Source of the DNA: Glycomyces lechevalierae
Lineage (GTDB): Bacteria; Actinomycetota; Actinomycetes; Mycobacteriales; Micromonosporaceae
Assembly: GCF_027622945.1 (NCBI RefSeq)
Contig: NZ_JAPZVQ010000023.1
Location: 1-64,000 of the forward strand
DNA length: 64,000 nucleotides
Reading direction: 5' to 3'
This document shows positions 13,426 through 21,455 of the stretch, in pieces (within the stretch, counting starts at the first letter, position 1; the number at the start of each line of letters is the position of its first letter). The translations under genes and the position numbers were made by a program. Under the pieces are notes generated by a model, which was given only the letters and a program-made list of their open reading frames with translations, ran no database searches and was not told the origin of the DNA.

Positions 13426-16029
13426 CTACTGGGGTCGTGGGGGGGGGGGGGGGGGGGGGGCGGCGGGGCCGCCCGCCTGGCGCGGCCGCGCCCCGCCGGC
13501 GGTGCCGTGGACCAGCAGGCGCACCGCGCCGGTGTTCCATGATCCCGGACTCCAGAGTCGACCGGGGTCCCCGCCCGTGAACTTCGGCCGGGCCGCGTCG
13601 TCGAGCCAGACGCGTCCGAGCAGTTCGCCGCGCGCGAACGCGCTGACGCGCACCTGCCCGCCCTCGAACCGCAGGGAGCGGCCGCCGGGCGGGACGGGAA
13701 CGTCGAGCCAGACCTCTTCGCCCGCACCGAGTTCGAGCGGGAGCACGACCTCGGTCCCGGCACTGTCCTTGGCGGACAGCGCGAGGAGGGCGTGGTCGGG
13801 CTGCGCCTCGACCTGCCAGTCTCGCACGGCCTCCAGGCGCAGCAGCGTCGCACCGCCGCCGTCGACCGGCCAGTGCGGCATGGTGATCGCGATCTCGTGG
13901 CCTTCGCCGGGGGCGAAGTGGACCCACGGGTCGTTGGGGCTCACGATGCTCGACGCGCCGTCCACGGTGATCTCGCAGGGCGTCTGGAGTCCATCGAGGT
14001 GCAGCGCGTAGTGGCTGGTGCCGTCCACGGGCAGGTCGCGCCGGTAGGTGACCGGGCGTCCGATCCGGGTGCTGCTCCAGCCCGCGAGGGTCCGCACGGG
14101 CGCCGGGTCGCCGGCCCACTGCTCGCCGCCGTCGACGGTCCACAGTGAGGCGATGTCCTCGCTCGCGGCGATCGCCCAGACGCGGCCGAGGCCGCGGAGC
14201 GACCCGATCGCGAGGCCGGGCAGGCGCGAGTCGTCGAAGTTCGCGTGGCCCCAGGTCTCCACGGTGGCGTCGAGGCGCGAGGCCCCGGCGACCGGGACAC
14301 GGACCGTGGCACCGAAACGCGCGATGCTCGCCAGCGCGGTGCCGTCGAGGGCGAGGTCGACGATGTCGCCGGCGCCTTCGATGAGCAGTTCGCCGATGCC
14401 GTCCACGGCGGCCGCGTAGTGGGTGCGGCCGCGGTAGACGCCGATCTCCTCCGAGGCCGGGGGCCGCTCGTGCGCGGTGGTCTCGCCGGTTCGGGTCTCG
14501 AGTTCGAGACGCGTTGCGCTGGTGAGGATCTCGGGCTCGGGCAGGGCCGGGGCGATGACGCCCGCGGTGCCGTCGGGCGCGGGCACGTCCTCGGGGTGGT
14601 GGACCACGACGGTCCAGCGGTCCGCGCCCGAGGCGATCTCGGTGACGATCGATCCGCCGTGTGCGGGCGCGTCGATCGCGACGCGCTGCACGCCTCCGGC
14701 GCCTTCGAGCGCGATCGTGCTCGCCGTGCGGGCGGCGAACTCGAGGCCTTCGGGTCCGGCGGCGACGAGGTCGGCCGAGGCGAACCGGAGCGTGCCGGGG
14801 AGGCCGAAGCCCGCGAGCGGCAGGTCGCGCAGGACCAGCGCGCACGAGAAGGGCGCCAAGGCGATCGCGGTCTCGGGCAGGCCGTCCGCGGCCGCGAACA
14901 CGGCCGTGCCGGGCTCGTCGCCGAGGTTCGGGACGCCGGTGAGCGTGCCGCCGCCGTCGAGCAGGAGCCGGGACGGGGAGTCGCTGGTCGGGACGTCGGC
15001 GCTGATCCCGTCGGCCGCGGCGGTGGTCGCGCGGGCGAGGGCCGGGCCGAGGGTGCGGGCGAGGGCCGCGAGCGTGCGGGCCTCGGCCGTCTCCGGGCGG
15101 GCCTCGCCCACCGGGGAGAGGTAGCCGCCGAAGTCGTAGTCGTGGGTCATGAACCCGCCGGGGTCGCCCCAGTTGCCGACCGAGGGCGTGTACCCGAGGT
15201 CGTAGCCGGAGGCCTGGAGGTACGGCGCGAGCAGGGTCGCGCCGCTCGCCATGAGCCTGCGCAGCGTCGTGTGGGCCCGGTTGGTCTCGGTGACGAGCAG
15301 CGGGAGTCCCTTGGCGCCCACGAGGTCCGCGTACCGGCGCACTTCGGCCTCGACGAACGGCGAGCGGTCGTCGGGGTAGAAGTTGAACGCCGGGGCGATG
15401 CCGTCGACCCCGCCGGTGGCGCCGATGAGGTCGCCCTGGCCGGCGCAGGCGACGAGCGGCACGTCGATGCCGTGGCCGATCGCCATGTCCCGCAGGGCGG
15501 TCAGGTAGGCGTGGCGGTCGTGCGTGTCGAAGAAGTCGAGCTCGTTCTCGAGCTGCACGGCCACGACGCTGCCGCCGCGGCCCCACTGGCGGGCGGCGAG
15601 GATCGGCAGGGCCTGGTCGAACCAGCGGCCCACGTGCTCGAGGAACTTCGGTTCCGCTTGGCGCAGTTCGAGTCCGTCTTCGAGCGCGAGCCAGGACGGC
15701 AGCGCGCCGCCGTCCCATTCGGAGCAGATGTACGGGCCGGGCCGGGCGATGACGGCGAGGCCGGCCTCGTGGGCGAGGTCGAGGAACGCGCCGACGTCGC
15801 GGCGGCCCTCGAAGTCCCATGCGCCGGGGGCGGTCTCGTGGAAGTTCCACGGCAGGTAGACGTCGATCGCGCGGTATCCGGTGGCGCGCACCTGCGCGAG
15901 CCGCGCCTCCCAGACCTCGCGGGGAAGCCGGAAGTAGAACAGCGACGCGCACAGCAGCGCTTCCTCGCGGTCGTCGAGGACGAGCCCAGAGCGTCCGAGC
16001 CGGACGGTCGCGGTGGACGGATCAGTCAC
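13426..16029 (-). CDS. GH35 beta-galactosidase
   Basis: 867 residues. The GH35 signature is RPGPYICSEWDGGALPSWL at 96-114. The acid/base sits in QLENE (E163), and the nucleophile is a candidate Glu in VTETN (E249). Beta-jelly-roll domains follow. No signal peptide is seen, so it is probably cytoplasmic and acts on galactosides imported by the adjacent ABC transporter. The GTG at 16029 overlaps the stop of the permease gene (GTGA), indicating translational coupling. The C-terminus ends in a poly-Pro run coded by a 22-C tract on the coding strand, so its last residues depend on tract length. Confidence 0.93.
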   Translation of the reverse strand: MTDPSTATVRLGRSGLVLDDREEALLCASLFYFRLPREVWEARLAQVRATGYRAIDVYLPWNFHETAPGAWDFEGRRDVGAFLDLAHEAGLAVIARPGPYICSEWDGGALPSWLALEDGLELRQAEPKFLEHVGRWFDQALPILAARQWGRGGSVVAVQLENELDFFDTHDRHAYLTALRDMAIGHGIDVPLVACAGQGDLIGATGGVDGIAPAFNFYPDDRSPFVEAEVRRYADLVGAKGLPLLVTETNRAHTTLRRLMASGATLLAPYLQASGYDLGYTPSVGNWGDPGGFMTHDYDFGGYLSPVGEARPETAEARTLAALARTLGPALARATTAAADGISADVPTSDSPSRLLLDGGGTLTGVPNLGDEPGTAVFAAADGLPETAIALAPFSCALVLRDLPLAGFGLPGTLRFASADLVAAGPEGLEFAARTASTIALEGAGGVQRVAIDAPAHGGSIVTEIASGADRWTVVVHHPEDVPAPDGTAGVIAPALPEPEILTSATRLELETRTGETTAHERPPASEEIGVYRGRTHYAAAVDGIGELLIEGAGDIVDLALDGTALASIARFGATVRVPVAGASRLDATVETWGHANFDDSRLPGLAIGSLRGLGRVWAIAASEDIASLWTVDGGEQWAGDPAPVRTLAGWSSTRIGRPVTYRRDLPVDGTSHYALHLDGLQTPCEITVDGASSIVSPNDPWVHFAPGEGHEIAITMPHWPVDGGGATLLRLEAVRDWQVEAQPDHALLALSAKDSAGTEVVLPLELGAGEEVWLDVPVPPGGRSLRFEGGQVRVSAFARGELLGRVWLDDAARPKFTGGDPGRLWSPGSWNTGAVRLLVHGTAGGARPRQAGGPAAPPPPPPPRPQ
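13439..13460. repeat. Homopolymer of 22 G (plus strand)
   Basis: An uninterrupted G run lies inside the last codons of the GH35 gene, encoding poly-Pro on the minus strand. It is by far the longest homopolymer in the window. One added base would place the GH35 frame in register with the downstream ROK gene with no stop between. Confidence 0.9.
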
Positions 16030-16958
16030 TTCACACCAGCACTTCCACCTTGGAGGTTCATTTCGTACAGGTACTTCTGGCCGAGGTAGTAGATGACGAT
16101 CATGGGCATGGTGAGGATGATCGACCCGACCATGACGAGGTTCCACGGCGGGAGCTGCATCTCGTTGCTCGTGCCCGTCATGTACTGCAGGCCCAGCGCG
16201 AGCGGCATCTGCTCTTCGGCGTTGAGGTAGATGAGCGGGCCCATGAAGTCGCCCCACGCGTGCGTGAGCGTGAAGATCGCGATCGCGGTGAGGATCGGCC
16301 ACATCATGGGCAGGATGATCCGGCGGTAGACGCCGAAGTAGCCGAGGCCGTCCATCTGCGCGGCTTCGTCGAGCTCCCCGGAGATGCGGGAGACGAACTG
16401 CCGCACCAGGAACACGTTGAACGCGTTGGTGAAGAAGTTCGGGATGATGAGCGGCAGGTAGGTGTTGACCCAGCCGAGCTCCTTGAACAGCAGGAACTGC
16501 GGGATCATGGTGATCTGCGCGGGGATCATCATGGTGGCGAGGACGATCATGAACATGACGCCCTTGCCGGGGGCGCGCAGCCGCGCGAAGGCGTAGCCGA
16601 CGAGCGAGGACGAGAGCACCTGGCCGACGGCGGAGAGGGTCGCGATGATGACCGAGTTGCCCACGAACCGCCCGACGGGCAGGCCGGTGGCGGTGAAGAC
16701 CTCGGTGAAGTTGCGCCACTCGAACTCGCCCGGGATGACGGTGAACGCGTTCTGCGAGCTGGTGAGGTCGCTCGCGAGCGCGATCGAGATCATGAGGATG
16801 AACGGCACGAAGAAGATCGCCGAGACGACCAGCAGCACCGCGTAAGTGGCGGGCGAGGCCTTGAAGACCGAGAGGCCGCGGGTGGCGAAGTCCTTGTCGG
16901 GCTTGCCTTTCGAGTCGGCCGCGACCACGTGGTCGGGGCTTTCGGTGGCGAGTGCCAT
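16026..16958 (-). CDS. Sugar ABC transporter permease 2 (MalG/CUT1 type)
   Basis: 310 residues with about six membrane segments; the first is TYAVLLVVSAIFFVPFILM. The permease EAA loop is ELDEAAQMDGLGYFGVYRR, which contacts the ATPase. The ATG at 16958 overlaps the stop of the first permease (TGATG). The stop overlaps the GH35 start. No ATPase gene lies in the operon, which is usual for CUT1 systems that share MsiK. Confidence 0.93.
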   Translation of the reverse strand: MALATESPDHVVAADSKGKPDKDFATRGLSVFKASPATYAVLLVVSAIFFVPFILMISIALASDLTSSQNAFTVIPGEFEWRNFTEVFTATGLPVGRFVGNSVIIATLSAVGQVLSSSLVGYAFARLRAPGKGVMFMIVLATMMIPAQITMIPQFLLFKELGWVNTYLPLIIPNFFTNAFNVFLVRQFVSRISGELDEAAQMDGLGYFGVYRRIILPMMWPILTAIAIFTLTHAWGDFMGPLIYLNAEEQMPLALGLQYMTGTSNEMQLPPWNLVMVGSIILTMPMIVIYYLGQKYLYEMNLQGGSAGVK

Positions 16959-17845
16959 CAGCGCACCTCCGTCTCGTAGAAGACCCATTTGCGGGACGTG
17001 CGGAACGCGATCAGGGTGAAGGCCATGATCACGATGAAGAGCAGCCATGCGACGGCCGAGGCGTAACCGAAGTGGTAGAACTTGAACGCCTCGTCGAACA
17101 GCAGCGGCACCATGGTCTTGCTGGCGTTGTTCGGTCCGCCCGCGGTGAGGATGTACACCTGCGAGAAGATCTGGAACGCCCCGATCAGCCCCATGATGAG
17201 GTTGAAGAAGATCACCGGGGTGATCTGCGGGAACGTGACGGACCAGAACTGGCGCCACGGGCTCGCGCCGTCGATCTCGGCGGCTTCGTAGAGCTCGCGC
17301 GGGATGCCGTTCATCGCCGAGAGCAGGAGCACGGTCGCCCCGCCGGCGCCCCAGGCGGAGAGCACGATGAGCGCGGGTTTGACCCAGGACTCGTCGATGA
17401 GCCAGTTGGGCCCGTCGATGCCGAACCAGCCGAGCAGGTCGTTGAGCGGGCCCGAGGGCGCAAGGACCATCTTGAAGACCATGGCCGTCGCGACGAGCGG
17501 GACGAGCGTGGGCAGGTAGATGAAGGTCCGGAAGAGCTTGCGCCCGCGCACCCGCTTGTTGAGCAGGTTCGCCAGCCACACGCCGATGACGAGGCCGAGC
17601 GGGACGGAGACCGCCGCGTAGTAGAAGGTGTTCCACAGCGCCTTCCAGAAGACCGGGTCCTCGGTGAGCGCTTCGGTGTAGTTCTGCAGCCCGACCCATT
17701 CGGGCGGCGTGAACGAGTCCCACTCCGTCAGTGAGATGTAGACGGAGGCGATCATGGGGCCGAGCAGGAACCCGACGAAACCGATCAGCCACGGCGAGAT
17801 GAAGAGCCAGAAGTACAGCGCTTCCTTCCTGCTGCGGCGGGACAT
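16958..17845 (-). CDS. Sugar ABC transporter permease 1 (MalF/CUT1 type)
   Basis: 295 residues from ATG 17845 (MSRRSRKEALYFW), with six predicted membrane segments. The EAA loop is ELYEAAEIDGASPWRQFWS. The N-terminal membrane segment contains LFISPWLIGFVGFLLGP, typical of MalF-like permeases. The SD is weak, and the preceding 90 bp are very GC-rich and carry a strong hairpin (17868-17900). Works with permease 2 and the lipoprotein encoded upstream. Confidence 0.92.
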   Translation of the reverse strand: MSRRSRKEALYFWLFISPWLIGFVGFLLGPMIASVYISLTEWDSFTPPEWVGLQNYTEALTEDPVFWKALWNTFYYAAVSVPLGLVIGVWLANLLNKRVRGRKLFRTFIYLPTLVPLVATAMVFKMVLAPSGPLNDLLGWFGIDGPNWLIDESWVKPALIVLSAWGAGGATVLLLSAMNGIPRELYEAAEIDGASPWRQFWSVTFPQITPVIFFNLIMGLIGAFQIFSQVYILTAGGPNNASKTMVPLLFDEAFKFYHFGYASAVAWLLFIVIMAFTLIAFRTSRKWVFYETEVR

Positions 17846-17867
17846 CTTGGTGCGGGGGCGGGCCCCG

Positions 17868-17900
17868 CCGGAGCGGGGCGCGGGGGGCGCCCCGCTCCGG
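17868..17900 (-). terminator. Intercistronic hairpin between binding protein and permeases
   Basis: CCGGAGCGGGGCGC, 5-nt G loop, GCGCCCCGCTCCGG: a perfect 14-bp stem in the gap between the lipoprotein stop and permease start. Such hairpins commonly give partial termination or 3' stabilisation, so that the binding protein is made in excess. Confidence 0.65.
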
Positions 17901-17937
17901 GGGCTTCGCCGACGTGGTTCGACATCGGAGGCTCGTC

Positions 17938-19209
17938 CTACTCGATGATGGACTCGAGCTGCGTCTGGATCTTGTCGAGTTCGGTCTTGGCGTCGCCGCC
18001 CTCGTTCCAGAAGGTGCCGAGGTTGTCGTTGAACGCCGCCTGCATCTCCTCCCACTCGGGGATGAAGGGGGCGCGGAAGATGAACTCGGAGGACTCGCCG
18101 AACGCGGCCATGTTCAGGCCCTCGGGAGCCCACGCGGGCTTGAGGAACGCGTCGGACTGCTGCACCTGGATGTTGGCGGGCACGTCCTGGGCCTTGTCGA
18201 TGATGACCGTCTGGGCCTCGGTGTCGGTGAGGAAGTCGATCGCCTCGAAGGCCTTCTGCGGGTTGTCGCTGTCGCGGGTGATGGACAGGCCGGAACCGAA
18301 GGCGGAGACCGCCTGCTCCTGGCCGCCCCACAGCGGCGCGATGCCCCAGTTGATGTCGGACTCGAGGAGTCCGCCGATGCCCCAGAAGCCGGTGGCGTTC
18401 ATCGCGACGGTGCCCGCGGCGAAGGCGGGGTCGCCGCCCATGTCCGGGCCCATGTCCGCGTACTCGGCCGCGGTCGGGGCGTAGTGGTACTTGTACTGCA
18501 GGTCGTTGGCCCACTGGAGCGCGTCGACGACCTCAGGGGAGTTGACCGTGGGCTTGCCGCTGTCGTCGATGATCTGCCCGCCGTTCTGGTAGGCGAAGCT
18601 CCACCACTGGGCCCACCAGCCGGCGCCGGAGAAGCCCCACTGCTCGCCGGGGACGGTCAGCTTCTCCATGGCGGCCTGGGCGTCCTGCTGGGTCCACTCG
18701 GCCGTCGGGTACTCGACGCCGGCGGCGTCGAAGAGGTCCTTGTTGTAGTAGAGGATCATCGCGCCGGAGCGGTCGGGGATCGCGTAGGTCTCGTCCTCGT
18801 AGGTGTAGAGCGAGCCGACGGGGCCGAAGCGCTCCTCCATGTCGAGGCCGGCGTCGTCGATGTACTCGTCGAGCGGCAGGAGCTGGCTCTTGGAGGAGTA
18901 CGAGTTGACGTTCTCGGCGACCTGCATGATGTCGGGGCCGTCGCCGCCGGCGATCATCGTCTGGACCTTCTGGGCGTACTGGTCCGAGGGGATGAGCTGG
19001 AGATCGATCTTGGTGTCGGGGTTCTCGGCCTCGAAGAGGTCGATGCGGGCCTGGTAGGTCTCCTTGTCGAGGTCGCCGCCCCAGACGACCATCTTCAGGG
19101 GGCCGTCGTCGCCGGAGTCGCCGCCGCCGCACGCGGCGAGGGCCGTCGCACCGATCAGCACCGTCGCACCGAGAGCGGCGCCTCTGCGCCACAAAGCCTT
19201 GTCCACCAT
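17938..19209 (-). CDS. Sugar ABC transporter substrate-binding lipoprotein (family 1)
   Basis: 423 residues. The signal peptide ends in the lipobox LAAC (C27), followed by a Gly/Asp-rich linker. A family 1 extracellular solute-binding fold follows (LKMVVWGGDLDKETYQARID, then PDTKIDLQLIPSDQYAQKVQ). With the GH35 enzyme in the operon, a beta-galactoside or galacto-oligosaccharide ligand is likely but inferred. ATG 19209 has AAGGAGG upstream. It is the first gene of the five-gene operon. Confidence 0.93.
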   Translation of the reverse strand: MVDKALWRRGAALGATVLIGATALAACGGGDSGDDGPLKMVVWGGDLDKETYQARIDLFEAENPDTKIDLQLIPSDQYAQKVQTMIAGGDGPDIMQVAENVNSYSSKSQLLPLDEYIDDAGLDMEERFGPVGSLYTYEDETYAIPDRSGAMILYYNKDLFDAAGVEYPTAEWTQQDAQAAMEKLTVPGEQWGFSGAGWWAQWWSFAYQNGGQIIDDSGKPTVNSPEVVDALQWANDLQYKYHYAPTAAEYADMGPDMGGDPAFAAGTVAMNATGFWGIGGLLESDINWGIAPLWGGQEQAVSAFGSGLSITRDSDNPQKAFEAIDFLTDTEAQTVIIDKAQDVPANIQVQQSDAFLKPAWAPEGLNMAAFGESSEFIFRAPFIPEWEEMQAAFNDNLGTFWNEGGDAKTELDKIQTQLESIIE

Positions 19210-19284
19210 GTCTTCCGCCTCCTTGCGGTCGGGGGGTTCGGACGCCGGCGGGCCGCCGGCGCGAGTTAAGACAAGGCAAAATCT

Positions 19285-19303
19285 AACCCATAGATAAAGG
19301 GTT
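19285..19303. promoter_or_regulatory. Candidate ROK operator upstream of the sugar operon
   Basis: AACCC, 9 nt (ATAGATAAA), GGGTT: an AT-centred interrupted palindrome 76 bp upstream of the lipoprotein ATG. ROK proteins bind AT-rich interrupted palindromes near their operons, so the ROK protein encoded last in the operon is the natural candidate. Inference. Confidence 0.4.
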
Positions 19304-19484
19304 GGATAGATCCGCCTGATAACGATTTCGACGCGATGAACATGGGATGACAGGCGGACACTGGCAGCCGGGGCCGCCATAAGCTAGCATTCCTATCGTT
19401 TTACTAGACTTCCATTTCGGGCGGCATTATGGTGTGATGCACGCCTGTGAGTCGTTCCCCCCGAATACCGCGAAAGAGCCTGCT

Positions 19485-21248
19485 ATGCCCCAGAGAGAAC
19501 CCCGCCGAGGCCTGCGAACCAGCGCCCTCGCCGCCGTCACCGCCGTCCTCGCCCTCACCCTCACCGCGTGCGGCGGCGACGGGTCCGGCGACCCGACCGG
19601 GGCCGGCTTCGAGGACTGCGCCACCGAGCCCACCACCTGCAACTCCGGCCCCCGCAAGGAAGGCGGCGACCTCGTCTGGGCCGTGGGCGGCAAGTGGGAG
19701 GCCTGGGGCCAGGCCGACATCTACGGCTCCAGCCTGTCCACCTCGGTCATCAACCAGCCGCTGCGCCCCACCGTCTTCACCTACGACCAGGCCGGCGAGA
19801 TCCACTACAACGACGGCATCTACTCGGCCGCGCCCGAACTCCTCGCCGAAGCGCCGATGACCGTGGCCTACCACCTCAAGCCCGAGGCCACCTGGGGCGA
19901 CGGCACGCCCATCGGCCTCGACGACTTCATCTGGCACTGGAAGGCCACCTCCACCGACGAGGCCCAGTGCGCCGGCTGCACCCCCGCTACCGACTACGGC
20001 TCCAACGTGGCCTCGATCGAGCAGGGCGAGGACAACACCATCGTCGTGACCTACAAGGACGGCTACCTCGACGCCGAGTGGTTCGCCGCGCAGGTCATCA
20101 CCCACCCCGCGCACATCGCCGAGGCCCGCGGCCACGCCGACTGGCGCACCGACCCGGCCGTCATGGCCGCGTCCATCGCCGACTTCTCCGAGAACCCGCC
20201 GCTCGACTACAGCGCCGGACCGTTCAAGATGGTCGAAGGCGTGCTCGGCGACTACGCCAAGTACGTGCCGAACCCCGAATGGACCGGATCGCAGCAGTCG
20301 ACGCTGGACTCCTTGACGCTCAAGTACATCGAAGGCGCCGACGCGATGGCCACCGAGCTGCGCCAGGGCACCATCGACGGCGCCGCGCCCTCCAGCTTCG
20401 ACCCCGAGATCCTCGACCAGCTCGCCGACGACCCGGAGCTGAAGTTCAGCGTCGCGCCGCAGTCCGGCTGGTCCCACATCGACGCGAACTTCGACAACCC
20501 GTTCCTCGCGGCCGAACCGCTGCGCCGGGCGATCTTCACCGCGATCGACGCGGACGAGATGAACGCCCGCGCCTACGGCACCGCCTACGAGGACACCGAG
20601 ACGATGTCCAACGTGCTCTTCCGCCCCGACTCGGAGTACTGGACCGACCAGATCGGCGACTCCGGCCTCGGCTCGGGCGACCAGGACGCGGCCCGCGCGA
20701 TCCTCGAGGACGCCGGGTACACCTGGGACGGCGACGCGCTCCTCACCCCTGAGGGCCAGCCGGTGTCCCTGCGCTTCCGCACCGGCATCGAAGGCGAGGC
20801 CTTCACGCCGATCATCCAGGACCTCGTCATCACCTACCTCGGCGACCTGGGCATCGACCTCACCACCGACCCGATCCCGGCCGGCGAGCTCAACACGGTC
20901 CTCGAAGAGCGCGACTGGGACCTGATCCTGTTCTCCTGGATCGAGACCCCGCTGTTCGCGTCCTCCGCCGCCGACTACTGGGGCGAGGGCAACCACACCG
21001 GGTTCCAGAACGACGAAGTGGACGCCGTCATCGCCGAACTCGCGACCACCCTCGACCGCGACCGCGCGGCCGAGCTCAACAACCGGGCCGCGCAGATCTC
21101 CCTCGACCAGTCGGTGCAGCTGCCGCTGGCGTGGACGCCGCAACTGGTCATGGTCAACAAGGACGTCGTGAACGTGCGCGACAACTGGGCGACCACCATG
21201 CGTGTCTTCTACAACGTGGGCGAGTGGGGCTTCCTCGGAGAGGAATAG
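19485..21248 (+). CDS. ABC transporter substrate-binding lipoprotein, family 5 (peptide/nickel type)
   Basis: 587 residues. Signal peptide with lipobox LTAC (C29). The family 5 fold has VAYHLKPEATWGDGTPIGLDDFIWHWKA as its hallmark block (near 125-150) and EPLRRAIFTAIDADEMN later. It binds peptides or similar ligands outside the cell. The ATG at 19485 is preferred over upstream starts because it puts the basic n-region directly before the hydrophobic core. No permease or ATPase genes flank it, so it is an orphan component. Its stop codon lies inside a 25-bp tandem duplication. Confidence 0.9.
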   Translation: MPQREPRRGLRTSALAAVTAVLALTLTACGGDGSGDPTGAGFEDCATEPTTCNSGPRKEGGDLVWAVGGKWEAWGQADIYGSSLSTSVINQPLRPTVFTYDQAGEIHYNDGIYSAAPELLAEAPMTVAYHLKPEATWGDGTPIGLDDFIWHWKATSTDEAQCAGCTPATDYGSNVASIEQGEDNTIVVTYKDGYLDAEWFAAQVITHPAHIAEARGHADWRTDPAVMAASIADFSENPPLDYSAGPFKMVEGVLGDYAKYVPNPEWTGSQQSTLDSLTLKYIEGADAMATELRQGTIDGAAPSSFDPEILDQLADDPELKFSVAPQSGWSHIDANFDNPFLAAEPLRRAIFTAIDADEMNARAYGTAYEDTETMSNVLFRPDSEYWTDQIGDSGLGSGDQDAARAILEDAGYTWDGDALLTPEGQPVSLRFRTGIEGEAFTPIIQDLVITYLGDLGIDLTTDPIPAGELNTVLEERDWDLILFSWIETPLFASSAADYWGEGNHTGFQNDEVDAVIAELATTLDRDRAAELNNRAAQISLDQSVQLPLAWTPQLVMVNKDVVNVRDNWATTMRVFYNVGEWGFLGEE

Positions 21249-21282
21249 GAAGCACAGCCTCGGAGAGGAATAGGAAGCACAG
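21233..21282 (+). repeat. Exact 25-bp tandem duplication over a stop codon
   Basis: The unit starting CCTCGGAGAGGAATAGGAAG is repeated exactly at 21233-21257 and 21258-21282. The first copy contains the TAG of the family 5 binding protein. Confidence 0.95.
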
Positions 21283-21313
21283 TTTGGACGAGAGCGCCGA
21301 CAAGTAAGTCAAA

Positions 21314-21354
21314 CGAAAGGGCCGGGCGCAGCAGGACCGCGCCCGGCCCTTTCG
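21314..21354 (+). terminator. Strong intrinsic terminator
   Basis: CGAAAGGGCCGGGCGC and GCGCCCGGCCCTTTCG: a perfect 16-bp stem with a 9-nt loop, ending the family 5 binding protein transcript. Confidence 0.85.
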
Positions 21355-21370
21355 CCTCAGCCGGGCCGCC

Positions 21371-21408
21371 GACTCGAACCTGCGACCATCGGATTAGAAG
21401 ACCGATGC
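21371..21408 (-). pseudogene. Fragment of a tRNA-Arg(UCU) gene
   Basis: On the minus strand the segment runs from an anticodon arm (CATCGG, loop TCTTCTA, CCGATG) through a variable loop to GCAGGTTCGAGTC of the T arm. The anticodon would be TCT. The acceptor 5' half, D arm and the closing half of the T arm/acceptor 3' end are missing. Sequence after the T loop (GGCGGCCCGG) does not pair. It is therefore a 38-nt remnant, not a functional tRNA. Confidence 0.7.
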
Positions 21409-21442
21409 GGCACCAATCGCGCCCCGCTCCATTCGCCTCGCC

Positions 21443-21448
21443 TAGGCT
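21443..21448 (+). promoter_or_regulatory. Leaderless -10 element (TAGGCT)
   Basis: TAGGCT followed by 7 nt and the ATG at 21456. There is no SD, so the transcript probably starts at the start codon. Confidence 0.5.
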
Positions 21449-21455
21449 CGGATCC

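Noticed and set aside
12185-15952. Single 1255-codon frame covering ROK and much of GH35
   Set aside because: The upstream two-thirds are a wrong-frame reading of GH35. It is kept only as evidence that a slip in the G tract would not meet a stop.
14245-16089. 614-codon plus-strand frame opposite the GH35 gene
   Set aside because: Antisense shadow of GH35, which has intact catalytic motifs.
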